Source: a virus
Virus record (IMG/VR): IMGVR_UViG_3300034418_001037
Location: 1 to 30,328 of that record
Length of the DNA stretch: 30,328 bases
Direction: 5' to 3' (one strand)
The translations under genes were made by a program, and so were the position numbers. Shown in pieces: positions 13,963-21,109 of this stretch. Every line of letters begins with the position of its first letter. Position 1 is the stretch's first letter. A model generated the notes under the pieces. The model was not told the DNA's origin. It was given only the letters and a program-made list of their open reading frames with translations, and searched no databases.

Positions 13963-14391
13963 TTAAGATGCAGAGAATGTAGCTCCGCCACTTCCTTGAT
14001 AAGAAATAGTTGCTTCAACCATGCCGTCCATGCTTGAATTTACACTGAATCCTGTGACAATAATTTCACCTGCGAATTTGTGTGAAGTGTTGTCTAGATA
14101 CAGTTCAATTGAGTATGGACTTGTGCCAACATTCTGTAGTGTTGGATTCAATCCAATGATTTCTCCACTACCATCTGTTGGGAATTCTGCTTCATCAAAA
14201 TAGATGTCTGCAGAACCTGAGAATGAACTCAAACCTTTTAGATAGGTTCTTGTGTCATTTGTCATAGTTGTTGTCTCAATGGTATCACTTGTGATATCCA
14301 AAGTGAAAGTTCTCACGGCGGCGATAGCTGTTGGTGATCCACCATCATCATCTATCTTGAGAACGCCGTTATTACCAGTTAATATAGCCAT
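13963..14391 (-). CDS. Major tail tube protein
   Basis: 142 residues. The sequence has the beta-rich order of phage tail tube proteins: GNNGVLKIDDDGGSPTAIAAVRTFTLDITSDTIETT at the start, then a short YLKGL..FSGSADIYFDE loop, SIELYLDN...FAGEIIVTGFSV, and finally VEATISYQGSGG. The TFTLDIT.DTIETTTM segment, the ADIYFDE strand and the C-terminal ATISYQG are typical of the gpV-like family. It polymerises around the tape measure protein to make the non-contractile tube. Position before the chaperone and tape measure genes supports the call. Confidence 0.85.
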   Translation of the reverse strand: MAILTGNNGVLKIDDDGGSPTAIAAVRTFTLDITSDTIETTTMTNDTRTYLKGLSSFSGSADIYFDEAEFPTDGSGEIIGLNPTLQNVGTSPYSIELYLDNTSHKFAGEIIVTGFSVNSSMDGMVEATISYQGSGGATFSAS

Positions 14392-14392
14392 A

Positions 14393-14641
14393 TTAGTCTC
14401 CTTGTTCTATAGCGTTTTCAACGGACGCTTCAATTGCGGCGGGCGTCTCATCCACCGTTTCACTTTCATCATTGTCAATGACTTCAGTAAATTCTTTTTT
14501 TGCCTTTTTAGTTGGTTTGAGTGCGGCACGCACAGGAGATGCAGGCGTGTCTACCTCTTCCCAACCTTTTGTTTTGTAGAACGGCACTAGATCTTCATTG
14601 TAAACATCTTTTGTGCTGTTCCCTTTTTTCATTACAATCAT
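14393..14641 (-). CDS. Small acidic/charged protein in head-tail region
   Basis: 82 residues, start ATG after GGAG with a short spacer. The N-terminus (NEDLVPFYKTKGWEEVD) resembles a short domain seen in head-tail region proteins of siphoviruses. The rest is disordered-looking: a basic Pro/Lys stretch (RAALKPTKKAKKEF) followed by a highly acidic tail (NDESETVDETPAAIEASVENAIEQGD). The charge layout suggests a flexible binding partner for capsid, tail tube or connector. The family function is unknown. It is tightly placed between the terminator and tail tube genes. Confidence 0.6.
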   Translation of the reverse strand: MIVMKKGNSTKDVYNEDLVPFYKTKGWEEVDTPASPVRAALKPTKKAKKEFTEVIDNDESETVDETPAAIEASVENAIEQGD

Positions 14642-14650
14642 TTGTTTCTC

Positions 14651-15088
14651 CTATGCTGTCCCTCTGGTGAAATAATAAGTTATTTCATATGTCATAGTAA
14701 ACTCCGCCAAAGGTGACAATCTTTCCACAATATCTACTGATACGATTTGTGAATTCTGGACAACGCTGGTTTCTTTGCCTCTATATCTGTCAGCGTCTAA
14801 TTTTTCTTCTATTGCTTCTATTAGTTCATTGCGTTTTTTGTCAAGTTCTGTGCCTCTTACAAAGCCTCTCAATAGGTATTGTATTGTGCCACGACGAACA
14901 CCTGCTGTGTGCATTGTTTCTGTGTCTCTTGACTCTGCACCAGTTTGAACTAATATTGCTGGAAATTGTGTTATTGCTAATTTTTCAACTTCAAAAGGTT
15001 CTCTAGTCACTAACACAGGACGAGGATACCTTATGTCTTGTAGTATTTCTACAATTGAATCTGCTAAATCGTTGCGAATACTTGCCAT
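14651..15088 (-). CDS. Tail terminator / tail completion protein
   Basis: 145 residues, start ATG after AGAGGTAGGCA. The N-terminal helix (IRNDLADSIVEILQDI) is followed by alternating strands and helices: FPAILVQTGAE, GTIQYLLRGFVRG, KKRNELIEAIEEKLDAD, and a final strand pair VSVDIVERLSPLAEFTMTYEI. This is the alpha/beta layout of lambda gpU-like tail terminators and HK97 gp10-type completion proteins. They cap the tail tube and join it to the head. The position between the adaptor and tail tube genes is the usual one. Confidence 0.7.
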   Translation of the reverse strand: MASIRNDLADSIVEILQDIRYPRPVLVTREPFEVEKLAITQFPAILVQTGAESRDTETMHTAGVRRGTIQYLLRGFVRGTELDKKRNELIEAIEEKLDADRYRGKETSVVQNSQIVSVDIVERLSPLAEFTMTYEITYYFTRGTA

Positions 15089-15091
15089 TGC

Positions 15092-15547
15092 CTACCTCTT
15101 AAGGCGTAGGAAATGTGTCGCTTGTCTTTCATCGTCTTGAACTGTTCCTGATGAATCCATGTCGTATTCTACACCGTCTCTTAAAACTAAATCAAATTCA
15201 CGCTCATATTCTGTTCTATAGAACTCCATCTTTCTTTCAAAGACATCTAAGTCTGGTTCAAAGCGTGATAGTTTAGGATAGATATGAAACCCTAGTGCAT
15301 GGTATACACAAGCTCTTGTCAATTGACTTGCTGTGTATAAATCTTCATCTGGTTCTTGCTCGCCACCAGTCAAGAATTTGACATCGTATAATCCAATCAT
15401 TTGAGTGGGCCACCACTTGATTCTCAAGTCGCGGAATACATCATTCTGTGCTTTGGTGAGTTCAGCATCAAAGTCTGCGATGCCGTAATTTAGTATATCT
15501 GGTTCGTATTCAGTAACATCAGATATTGTTGCGAGTGTTATAGCCAT
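15092..15547 (-). CDS. Head-tail adaptor/connector protein
   Basis: 151 residues, start ATG preceded by GGAGCAGGACTC. The helical pattern is that of the gp6/gp15-like adaptors that dock under the portal: ISDVTEYEPDILNYG, FDAELTKAQNDVFRDLRIKWWP, DLYTASQLTRACVYHALGFHIYPKL, FERKMEFYRTEYEREFDLVL. The position after the capsid gene and before the tail terminator fits this. It would form a ring connecting the portal to the head-closure and tail proteins. The C-terminus is polar and ends ATHFLRLKR. There are no enzymatic motifs. The exact adaptor family is not certain, but the role is likely. Confidence 0.75.
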   Translation of the reverse strand: MAITLATISDVTEYEPDILNYGIADFDAELTKAQNDVFRDLRIKWWPTQMIGLYDVKFLTGGEQEPDEDLYTASQLTRACVYHALGFHIYPKLSRFEPDLDVFERKMEFYRTEYEREFDLVLRDGVEYDMDSSGTVQDDERQATHFLRLKR

Positions 15548-15593
15548 GAGTCCTGCTCCAATTTCTGGTAGAGTCCTTCTCTATCCAGTAGTA

Positions 15594-15623
15594 TTTATAT
15601 GATATAAAGAAATAGGGCATCAA
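15594..15623 (-). promoter_or_regulatory. Possible promoter overlapping the capsid terminator
   Basis: On the minus strand TTGATG (15618-15623, in the terminator loop and arm) and TATAAA (15594-15599) are 18 bases apart. The match is 4 of 6 and 5 of 6. It could restart transcription of the connector and tail genes after the capsid terminator. Only the sequence supports it. Confidence 0.35.
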
Positions 15624-15635
15624 AGACGCCCTATT
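15601..15635 (-). terminator. Intrinsic terminator after the capsid gene
   Basis: A perfect 8-bp stem, AATAGGGC (15628-15635 read on the minus strand) with GCCCTATT (15611-15618), closes a 9-base loop. It is followed on the minus strand by TCTTTATATC. The T-tract is interrupted, so read-through to the connector genes is likely. It would lower expression of downstream genes relative to the coat protein. Confidence 0.65.
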
Positions 15636-15657
15636 CCATGTTCTTAGATAATCAATA

Positions 15658-16518
15658 TTAGATTACTGCTGTTGCGTCTGATTGAATTGCAACACCGTAT
15701 TGATCAAATAGTTCGCTTGTTCCGTAAGCCATAGAACCTACGATTTCAAGTGAACGCTTAGATGCATTACGCTCTGTTTCAATTCTCATTGCTCTCTTAA
15801 CCATGTAGCCAAGAGCATCCTGAGTCATTACAGCACCAAAGTATGATCCTGCACTGTCAGAACCGCTTACTACAGTAGATTCAAAGATATCTACACCAGC
15901 TATTCTACCAATGAAACCATCTCTTAATGCTGAATTACCTACATCACTAAGTGCGTGTGACATAGTTGCACCATTGTTAGTCAATTGTTTCTTAATATCA
16001 AATGCTTGGTATGGATGTAGCACACAAACATATGCACCGTTTTGGTTTGCTTTGTTTGCTCTTAGTGTAGCCGCCGCTTTGAAGATATCTTCAACAGTCA
16101 CAGCCGCACCTGATTTGTCAACAACATTAGAAAAACCTGAGAATAGGCCTGCTAGATCTGTGTCAACTTTTTCAGCCATAGCTGCACCAATTTGGCGTCC
16201 AATAGCCGCTGCAACATCGTCAGTTGCAGACTCAGCCGCTAAATCAGTTAATTCAACCATTACACCAACTTCACTTGCTGTGATAGTTTTTGATGTAGTG
16301 TTGAATGCTGTGTTAGTTAGGTCTGTGCCATCAGCTACACCAGCTGCTGCTACTGCTGGATAGATTGGAACCTGTGCTGTTAAGCCAGGTGTTCCGCTCA
16401 TGTCGTAATTTCTTACTAATGGACGGATAACAGTTTGTTCGTTAAGTGTGAATAATGCAGATTGCACGATGTTAGCATACAGTTCTGACAACACACTTGA
16501 AGTTGCTTCATTTGCCAT
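15658..16518 (-). CDS. Major capsid protein, HK97 fold
   Basis: 286 residues, start ATG after AAAGGAGACATAAC. Typical features are an N-terminal helix (SSVLSELYANIVQSALFTLNEQTVI), the strand-rich QVPIYPAVAAAG, a long central helix (LAAESATDDVAAAIGRQIGAAMAEKVD), then VCVLHPYQAFDIKKQL and an A-domain-like segment (VKRAMRIETERNASKRSLEIVG). These match a group of phage coat proteins of about 280-320 residues with the HK97 fold. It would form the icosahedral shell on the scaffold encoded just upstream. One DSAG tetrapeptide lies in the loop VSGSDSAGSYFG. The gene is followed by an intrinsic terminator, as is common for highly expressed coat genes. Confidence 0.92.
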   Translation of the reverse strand: MANEATSSVLSELYANIVQSALFTLNEQTVIRPLVRNYDMSGTPGLTAQVPIYPAVAAAGVADGTDLTNTAFNTTSKTITASEVGVMVELTDLAAESATDDVAAAIGRQIGAAMAEKVDTDLAGLFSGFSNVVDKSGAAVTVEDIFKAAATLRANKANQNGAYVCVLHPYQAFDIKKQLTNNGATMSHALSDVGNSALRDGFIGRIAGVDIFESTVVSGSDSAGSYFGAVMTQDALGYMVKRAMRIETERNASKRSLEIVGSMAYGTSELFDQYGVAIQSDATAVI

Positions 16519-16542
16519 GTTATGTCTCCTTTATTATAGCAA

Positions 16543-17238
16543 TTATAGCCTCACACCTTTTGCTCTCATTATCTCACGATATTGATCGCGGTGTGCCGCA
16601 TTGTTCATATCTAATTTAGATATGTCGTTGTCTACCACAGGAGCTTGTTTACCTACACCTTGTCCAGTTCCAGAACCTGTTGGTCCAGCTGATACAAAAT
16701 GTGGATTCTCTGCAAGAAATGTTTTTACCAAGTTGTTAGGTGTTAATGGATTTCCATTATCATCATAACGCACTTGTCCGTTTGTGTCTACAACATCAAC
16801 TCCACCTGCTTCATTTAGACGAACTTGACTTTTTAACAAAGCCACAACCTGTTGAGGATTGATTGCTTTGTTTGCACTGGCTTCGTTTAAGAGTGTGCCA
16901 TCAACCTTGATTGAGTGTAGTTCAGTTTGATACTGGTTAATTTTAGAATTAAACTTTTCAGCTTGTTCCTTCAATAACTTCTCATACTCACCACGCTGTT
17001 CAAGATCCTGTTGGCGCTGTGCCTCTTGTTTCTCTACCAGTTCGTTGTATAGATCCAAGTCAACATTTGAATATTTCTTTTCAAATTTTGCCTTTTCTCT
17101 TTGAACCCTTTCTGCCACTATGCGATTAACTTCGTCTTGTGATAGAAGGTTTTCTTGCTTCGTTTCCTGTGTCGTTGCCTGCTTTTCATTAGGAGCTACA
17201 GTTTGCTCCGTATCGTTTACCGCTGTTTCTGCGTCCAT
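16543..17238 (-). CDS. Capsid scaffolding protein
   Basis: 231 residues, start ATG after AAAGAGGTAAATTTT. The sequence is a long charged coiled coil rich in Gln, Glu and Lys (residues about 20-120: LLSQDEVNRIVAERVQREKA, EKQEAQRQQDLEQRGEYEKL, EQAEKFNSKINQYQTELHSI). A looser Pro/Gly region follows, with a short basic C-terminus (DQYREIMRAKGVRL). The opening LLSQDEVNRIVAERV is typical of phage scaffolds, and the basic C-terminal helix usually binds the coat protein. The position directly before the capsid gene agrees. There is no Ser protease motif, so if the prohead is matured by proteolysis the protease is not part of this protein. Confidence 0.88.
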   Translation of the reverse strand: MDAETAVNDTEQTVAPNEKQATTQETKQENLLSQDEVNRIVAERVQREKAKFEKKYSNVDLDLYNELVEKQEAQRQQDLEQRGEYEKLLKEQAEKFNSKINQYQTELHSIKVDGTLLNEASANKAINPQQVVALLKSQVRLNEAGGVDVVDTNGQVRYDDNGNPLTPNNLVKTFLAENPHFVSAGPTGSGTGQGVGKQAPVVDNDISKLDMNNAAHRDQYREIMRAKGVRL

Positions 17239-17304
17239 AAAATTTACCTCTTTCCTTTGAGTTGAGTTCTACTCCCTGCCCTCTTAGACAGTATATGTTT
17301 ATTT

Positions 17305-17333
17305 ATAATACATAGCATAGATTCGCACATAAA
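17305..17333 (-). promoter_or_regulatory. Possible promoter before scaffold and capsid genes
   Basis: On the minus strand, TTTATG (17328-17333) and TATTAT (17305-17310) are separated by 17 bases. The -10 box matches 5 of 6 consensus positions; the -35 box is weak. It sits in the gap between the tiny basic peptide and the scaffold gene and could boost scaffold and capsid expression. Confidence 0.3.
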
Positions 17334-17346
17334 TGGCGATTAAATG

Positions 17347-17412
17347 CTACTTCTTCTTGCGTCCACCACGCATAGAATTTTTCTTCTTTTTCTTACCACC
17401 GCGTTTTGCCAT
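17347..17412 (-). CDS. Tiny Lys/Arg/Gly-rich peptide, 21 residues
   Basis: An ATG at 17412 is preceded by AAAGGAGGGTATC, one of the best ribosome binding sites in the window. It opens a 21-codon frame ending in TAG. The peptide starts MAKRGGKKKKK, continues NSMRGG and ends RKKK; 12 of its 21 residues are Lys or Arg, with two pairs of Gly after a basic residue. It lies between the small basic protein and the scaffold gene, the right place for a head-assembly or DNA-condensing factor. The strong Shine-Dalgarno sequence and the position between two late genes support translation. Chance is possible for so short a frame, and no family is recognised. Confidence 0.6.
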   Translation of the reverse strand: MAKRGGKKKKKNSMRGGRKKK

Positions 17413-17423
17413 GATACCCTCCT

Positions 17424-17690
17424 TTATTCATCATCCTCGTCAATGCCAGCCCATGAAGGATGTTCCCAATAACCATAGGCTTGTGTTTTACTTTGTTCAA
17501 GGATTTCTTTGCGTCTTTTACGACACAAATGCCATAGTTCAAGCAGATTGTTTCTTGCTCTTACACCTGCTCGCTTTGAATGTTTGGTTTCAAATCTGTG
17601 TATGTTGTCGTTATACTCTGTCAGCACTTCTCTAATTCTAGCTTCAGTGCCTTCAATATAGTATGGCGTATCTGCAACATATCTACCCAT
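17424..17690 (-). CDS. Small basic helical protein after portal, unknown
   Basis: 88 residues from the ATG at 17690, which overlaps the portal stop by 8 bases; a TTG 12 bases upstream in frame is less likely. The core (TEARIREVLTEYNDNIHRFETKHSKRAGVRARNNLLELWHLCRKRRKEILE, spanning most of the protein) is strongly basic and helical, and the tail is acidic (GIDEDDE). Similar small genes with an R..ARN.L..L..LC..RRKEI core occur near portal genes in marine phages. They could bind DNA or capsid during assembly. I do not recognise a characterised family. Confidence 0.6.
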   Translation of the reverse strand: MGRYVADTPYYIEGTEARIREVLTEYNDNIHRFETKHSKRAGVRARNNLLELWHLCRKRRKEILEQSKTQAYGYWEHPSWAGIDEDDE

Positions 17691-19194
17691 CAGTTGACCC
17701 AAAAAGTGTTGCTAACTCAGGATGTAATTCTAGTATTTGTTCATTGGTATAACCTTGCGATACCATGTCACGCATATGTTGAACTAGATCTTGAGTGTTG
17801 TTGATAGGTGTATGCACCATATCTGTTTGCAATGCCCCCACGCTCTGCTCTGCTTCATAAGGTTCTTCAAAAATTGTTTCATAGATTCTAGCATCAATTT
17901 CTCTTACAATGTTAGGATCTGTAATGGCACTGTCTTTGGCCATTTTTAACATTTGAATATCATTAACCTTGTCTTGTATTGAAAAACTTCTTGGATATTC
18001 TACTGTGCCTTGCCACACTTCACCTTGATACATTGCCCAACAACGCCAAATTTGTTCTTCAGCATGTTCTAGGTTCATTGCAAAGTCTGCGAGTTTTGCA
18101 TTTAGCATTTGGAATTCAGTTTGTAAACCAATACCTGATAATCTTCTACTTTCAATTGAACGGATACCACCTAAGCAAGCCATTCTGTCTATGCTTTCAA
18201 CTTTTCTTTCTAGTGTTTGTAGCACACTTTCAATACTTGCTCCATCTGGTTGTAATAGATAAGGTTTCAATCCTGGATCCATACCTTGTGGTAATTGCAC
18301 AATAGATCCTGCACCTGCACTTGCTTCTGTGTCAACAGTTTTTACAAGTGAAGGGTGATTTGTTAATCTTACAATCTGTTCAATCTCAGAATTAAATTCA
18401 TACAATTCTTTTTGTATGTCAGCGATGTCACCCATTGGTGAAATGCCTATGCCTCTGATATTGCTTCTTTGTGCATACACACATACGGCAGGAACTTTGC
18501 CAAGTGTGTTGGGCATTGAATATTCTAAATCACCAATTTTTTTATCACCATCAATCATGTAAACATTGATTTCATCTGGTGTGTATTCTCTCACATACTG
18601 TTTGTCATCAATAATTTCTTCTTTGACTTTTAAGTATGTTAGAGTGTAAGCACCATTTGCACTTCTTTGGTATTTCCAATCCATTACATTGTCTGGTGTA
18701 AAGATTGACACATAAGGACGAATACCTTGTGCTAGTTCTTCTGCTCTGGTGTTAACCTGTGTGTTGGGTTTGTCAATTATAACCCAGCAATTTCCGTATA
18801 CCATTGTGTATGCACTTAGGTCTCTCATAAATGCATCATAACTTCTACCATCTAGATCCGCATCATCTAAAAATGCATCTAGTGCTGGTCCATTTAGACT
18901 TCCATAATCTCTTTTTACATCTCTGCGATATAAGAAACTGTTGTAGATACCTGTGATTGATTTTACATGATTATCTACAGCAACCATTCTCAATCTTTTT
19001 TCGTAGTCTTCTCTGCTTTCATAATAGTAAGGCTCTAAGTAGCGTCCCATGAAGAAGTCATATCCTCCATTGAAGCTATCGCCTAAAAAAGTCCAACGAT
19101 TTAAATAAAATTTGTATGCATCATGTGCTTGTAAAATATACTGCACATTGTTGCGACTGTCACCTTTAACTATCCTATCTCTTATGTAGGGCAT
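17683..19194 (-). CDS. Portal protein
   Basis: 503 residues. I place the start at the ATG at 19194, which overlaps the terL stop as TAATG and lies 9 bases after AAGGAG. An ATG 9 bases upstream sits directly on the Shine-Dalgarno sequence and is unlikely. The protein begins with a long helical region (AYKFYLNRWTFL, ESREDYEKRLRMV, VKSITGIYNSFLYRR), followed by mixed domains. A long C-terminal helix region (SIESVLQTLERKVESIDRMACLGG, LNAKLADFAMNLEHAEEQIWRC) matches the stem and crown of DUF4055-type portals. It forms the dodecameric ring through which DNA enters and to which the connectors bind. Position after terL supports the call. Confidence 0.9.
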   Translation of the reverse strand: MPYIRDRIVKGDSRNNVQYILQAHDAYKFYLNRWTFLGDSFNGGYDFFMGRYLEPYYYESREDYEKRLRMVAVDNHVKSITGIYNSFLYRRDVKRDYGSLNGPALDAFLDDADLDGRSYDAFMRDLSAYTMVYGNCWVIIDKPNTQVNTRAEELAQGIRPYVSIFTPDNVMDWKYQRSANGAYTLTYLKVKEEIIDDKQYVREYTPDEINVYMIDGDKKIGDLEYSMPNTLGKVPAVCVYAQRSNIRGIGISPMGDIADIQKELYEFNSEIEQIVRLTNHPSLVKTVDTEASAGAGSIVQLPQGMDPGLKPYLLQPDGASIESVLQTLERKVESIDRMACLGGIRSIESRRLSGIGLQTEFQMLNAKLADFAMNLEHAEEQIWRCWAMYQGEVWQGTVEYPRSFSIQDKVNDIQMLKMAKDSAITDPNIVREIDARIYETIFEEPYEAEQSVGALQTDMVHTPINNTQDLVQHMRDMVSQGYTNEQILELHPELATLFGSTDG

Positions 19195-20447
19195 TAGTTC
19201 CATCTCCTTGTGTTGTTATTACCAGTGAATGCCCAACGCTGTGGTGTAGAGGATTCATAGTCAGTTCTAAGTGGGAATAAGAAATCAATCAAATATCCTA
19301 CTGCGTCTGCCATATGATCCAACTCTCCGTCTTTTTCAATTACGGATGTTCCTGGTTTGTATACCATTCTTTCTAAGCTGTTTATAATCTGTTTGCATTT
19401 GGGATCAATAAACATGGTTCTTTGTTCGTTTGTGTTTTTGAGTTTTGCATTTACAGAGTTAACTCTATCTCTAATTGGTGTGTGTGCATTACGCACCTGA
19501 ACACCAAATCCTGCATTCTGCAAAATTGAAATATCAGTTCGCCCTCCAGCTGATGTTTTTCTTTGGCGTCCTGCAGGATCTGGATACATTATAATTCTTG
19601 ATTGTGGATATCTTCTTTTTAATTCATCACAAACTTCATCAGTGTTTGATCCTCTCATACATATTTCATCTACAAAATAAACTGTGTTGCCTTCAATAAC
19701 TGATATTGCAACACTCATTGGGTCCACATTGAAGTCAATGCCGCAATGTATTTCTCTCATAGGCATACCATTGCAAGGCACTACAGTGTGTTCTCTATCA
19801 AAGTTATAATAGACAACTCCTGAGTATGTGTTGAATGTTGCCAAATATTCTTGTTCAAATGTTCTTTGGTCCATGTCACGCTTTGCGGCTTCTATTTCTG
19901 ATTCAGGAACTTGTTCTCCATCTATTGTTCTATATGTAAAACTATCCCAATCATCAGTTGACTGTGCCATTGAATACATTTCATGACTAAAACTACCTAC
20001 GCCTCTTGGTGTGCCTAAAAACAAAGCACTGCCATTTTTGTCAGATAGTGTAGGGCGAAGTATTTCTGTCCAGGCCCTTGGATCTGTGTCTTGGAACTCG
20101 TCCATAACTAGAAAGTCTAGGCCCACACCTCTTAGTGAGTCTGGTGAGTCTGCACCTTTTAAACATATCTTTGATCCGTTTTTCAATCTCATAGTTAATT
20201 CTGCTTCGTTTGTTTGTTCTACCCAACGCAAATCTTTGAGTCTGCCTTTGAGTTGATCCCAAACAATACCTTTTGCCATTCTATAGCTTGGTGCAACATA
20301 CCACACAAGACTATTTTGTTTAGCGGCACTAAATCTAGCAAGTTCACGCATTGCCACATGTGTTTTGCCAAAACGGCGTCCAGTGACTGCTACTCTAAAA
20401 CGCTTGTCACTTTCACATATGTTTTTTTGTGCTTCACTCAATGCCAA
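19194..20447 (-). CDS. terL: Terminase large subunit (packaging ATPase-nuclease)
   Basis: 417 residues. The start codon is TTG, directly after the terS stop, with GGAGG 5 bases before it; no ATG start fits. Walker A is GRRFGKT (residues 23-29), Walker B is FLVMDE (112-117), and the coupling motif is LFLGTPRG. The C-terminal nuclease domain begins with HCGIDFNVDP and has a later acidic segment, MYPDPAGR, matching the RNase H-like metal-binding aspartates. The length is normal for a Terminase_6-type subunit. It powers DNA translocation into the prohead through the portal and cuts the concatemer. The stop overlaps the portal start as TAATG. Confidence 0.96.
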   Translation of the reverse strand: MALSEAQKNICESDKRFRVAVTGRRFGKTHVAMRELARFSAAKQNSLVWYVAPSYRMAKGIVWDQLKGRLKDLRWVEQTNEAELTMRLKNGSKICLKGADSPDSLRGVGLDFLVMDEFQDTDPRAWTEILRPTLSDKNGSALFLGTPRGVGSFSHEMYSMAQSTDDWDSFTYRTIDGEQVPESEIEAAKRDMDQRTFEQEYLATFNTYSGVVYYNFDREHTVVPCNGMPMREIHCGIDFNVDPMSVAISVIEGNTVYFVDEICMRGSNTDEVCDELKRRYPQSRIIMYPDPAGRQRKTSAGGRTDISILQNAGFGVQVRNAHTPIRDRVNSVNAKLKNTNEQRTMFIDPKCKQIINSLERMVYKPGTSVIEKDGELDHMADAVGYLIDFLFPLRTDYESSTPQRWAFTGNNNTRRWN

Positions 20448-20771
20448 TTAGTCCTCCCAAGGCAATGGTGCCTTTGCATCTCCATCTTCAGGCGTATCAC
20501 GCATTCCAAGATATTGTTTTGACAAGAAGATTTGTAGCCTAGAGTCTCCATTCATTGCCTTTTCATACATTGCTCGCCTTAGTGATTGTCTGCCTTCTTG
20601 TTTGCCTTGTTCTAATATTTTTGAAAATCTTCTGCGTAGTGTGTCTACGCTTACGCCAACTACTTCTGCAATTTCTTGATCTGAACACTGAATACACGCC
20701 AAACGAAATACCAAATCTCTGTCAACGGTTTTGTATTTCTTGTTCGTCTTTCTTGGTTCTTGTTCTGTCAT
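20448..20771 (-). CDS. terS: Terminase small subunit (probable)
   Basis: 107 residues directly upstream of the large terminase gene. The N-terminal part contains a helix-turn-helix (CSDQEIAEVVGVSVDTLRRRF, about residues 30-50). This is followed by a helical oligomerisation-like region (KQEGRQSLRRAMYEKAMNGDSRLQIFLSKQYLG) and a short acidic tail. This is the usual design of small terminases that recognise the packaging site and load the large subunit. The start overlaps the previous stop as TAATG. The last codons (GGGAGGAC) double as the ribosome binding site for terL. Its pac or cos target is not identified here. Confidence 0.8.
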   Translation of the reverse strand: MTEQEPRKTNKKYKTVDRDLVFRLACIQCSDQEIAEVVGVSVDTLRRRFSKILEQGKQEGRQSLRRAMYEKAMNGDSRLQIFLSKQYLGMRDTPEDGDAKAPLPWED

Positions 20772-21109
20772 TATAGTTGTCTCTCTACTACTTTGATTCT
20801 AAAATTTCTAGAATCTTGTTTTGAATTGTCTGTGACAATTCTAAATTCAACATTGTAGATATTACCTGCTGTGCCACCGCTGATATATGCTGTAGCAATA
20901 TAACTGGTATTGGTTGTTGAATCTATTGTTAATGGAGCCGCATCTCCTGATATAGTCTCTGCTGTGACACTGACTGTGCTAATCTGTTCACCTGTTGGCA
21001 TCCAATTTTGCCAATCCAAACTATAGTCAAGCACGGCATAAGGATCTTTTTCAATAAAAGCGCCTGCTCTATCTTGTTGAAATCCTGTTAATGATTGTGC
21101 ATCAGCCAT
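20771..21109 (-). CDS. Small beta-rich phage protein upstream of the terminase genes
   Basis: 112 residues, coupled to its neighbours by TAATG overlaps at both ends and preceded by AGGAGACAAGGATA. The segment DPYAVLDYSLDWQNWMPTGEQISTVSVTAE.ISGD..PL resembles small phage proteins with an Ig-like or fibronectin-like fold found near packaging genes in many siphoviruses. In these, LDY..DW..WL..GD.I is the recurring core. The remaining strands (SYIATAYISGGTAGNIYNVEFRI) fit an Ig-like sandwich. The role is uncertain: decoration, fibre attachment or head-tail function. It is cotranscribed with the terminase genes. Confidence 0.6.
   Translation of the reverse strand: MADAQSLTGFQQDRAGAFIEKDPYAVLDYSLDWQNWMPTGEQISTVSVTAETISGDAAPLTIDSTTNTSYIATAYISGGTAGNIYNVEFRIVTDNSKQDSRNFRIKVVERQL

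Noticed and set aside
20041-20262. Minus-strand ORF inside the terminase large subunit gene
   Set aside because: It overlaps terL, a gene with clear Walker motifs, in another frame and has no ribosome binding site.
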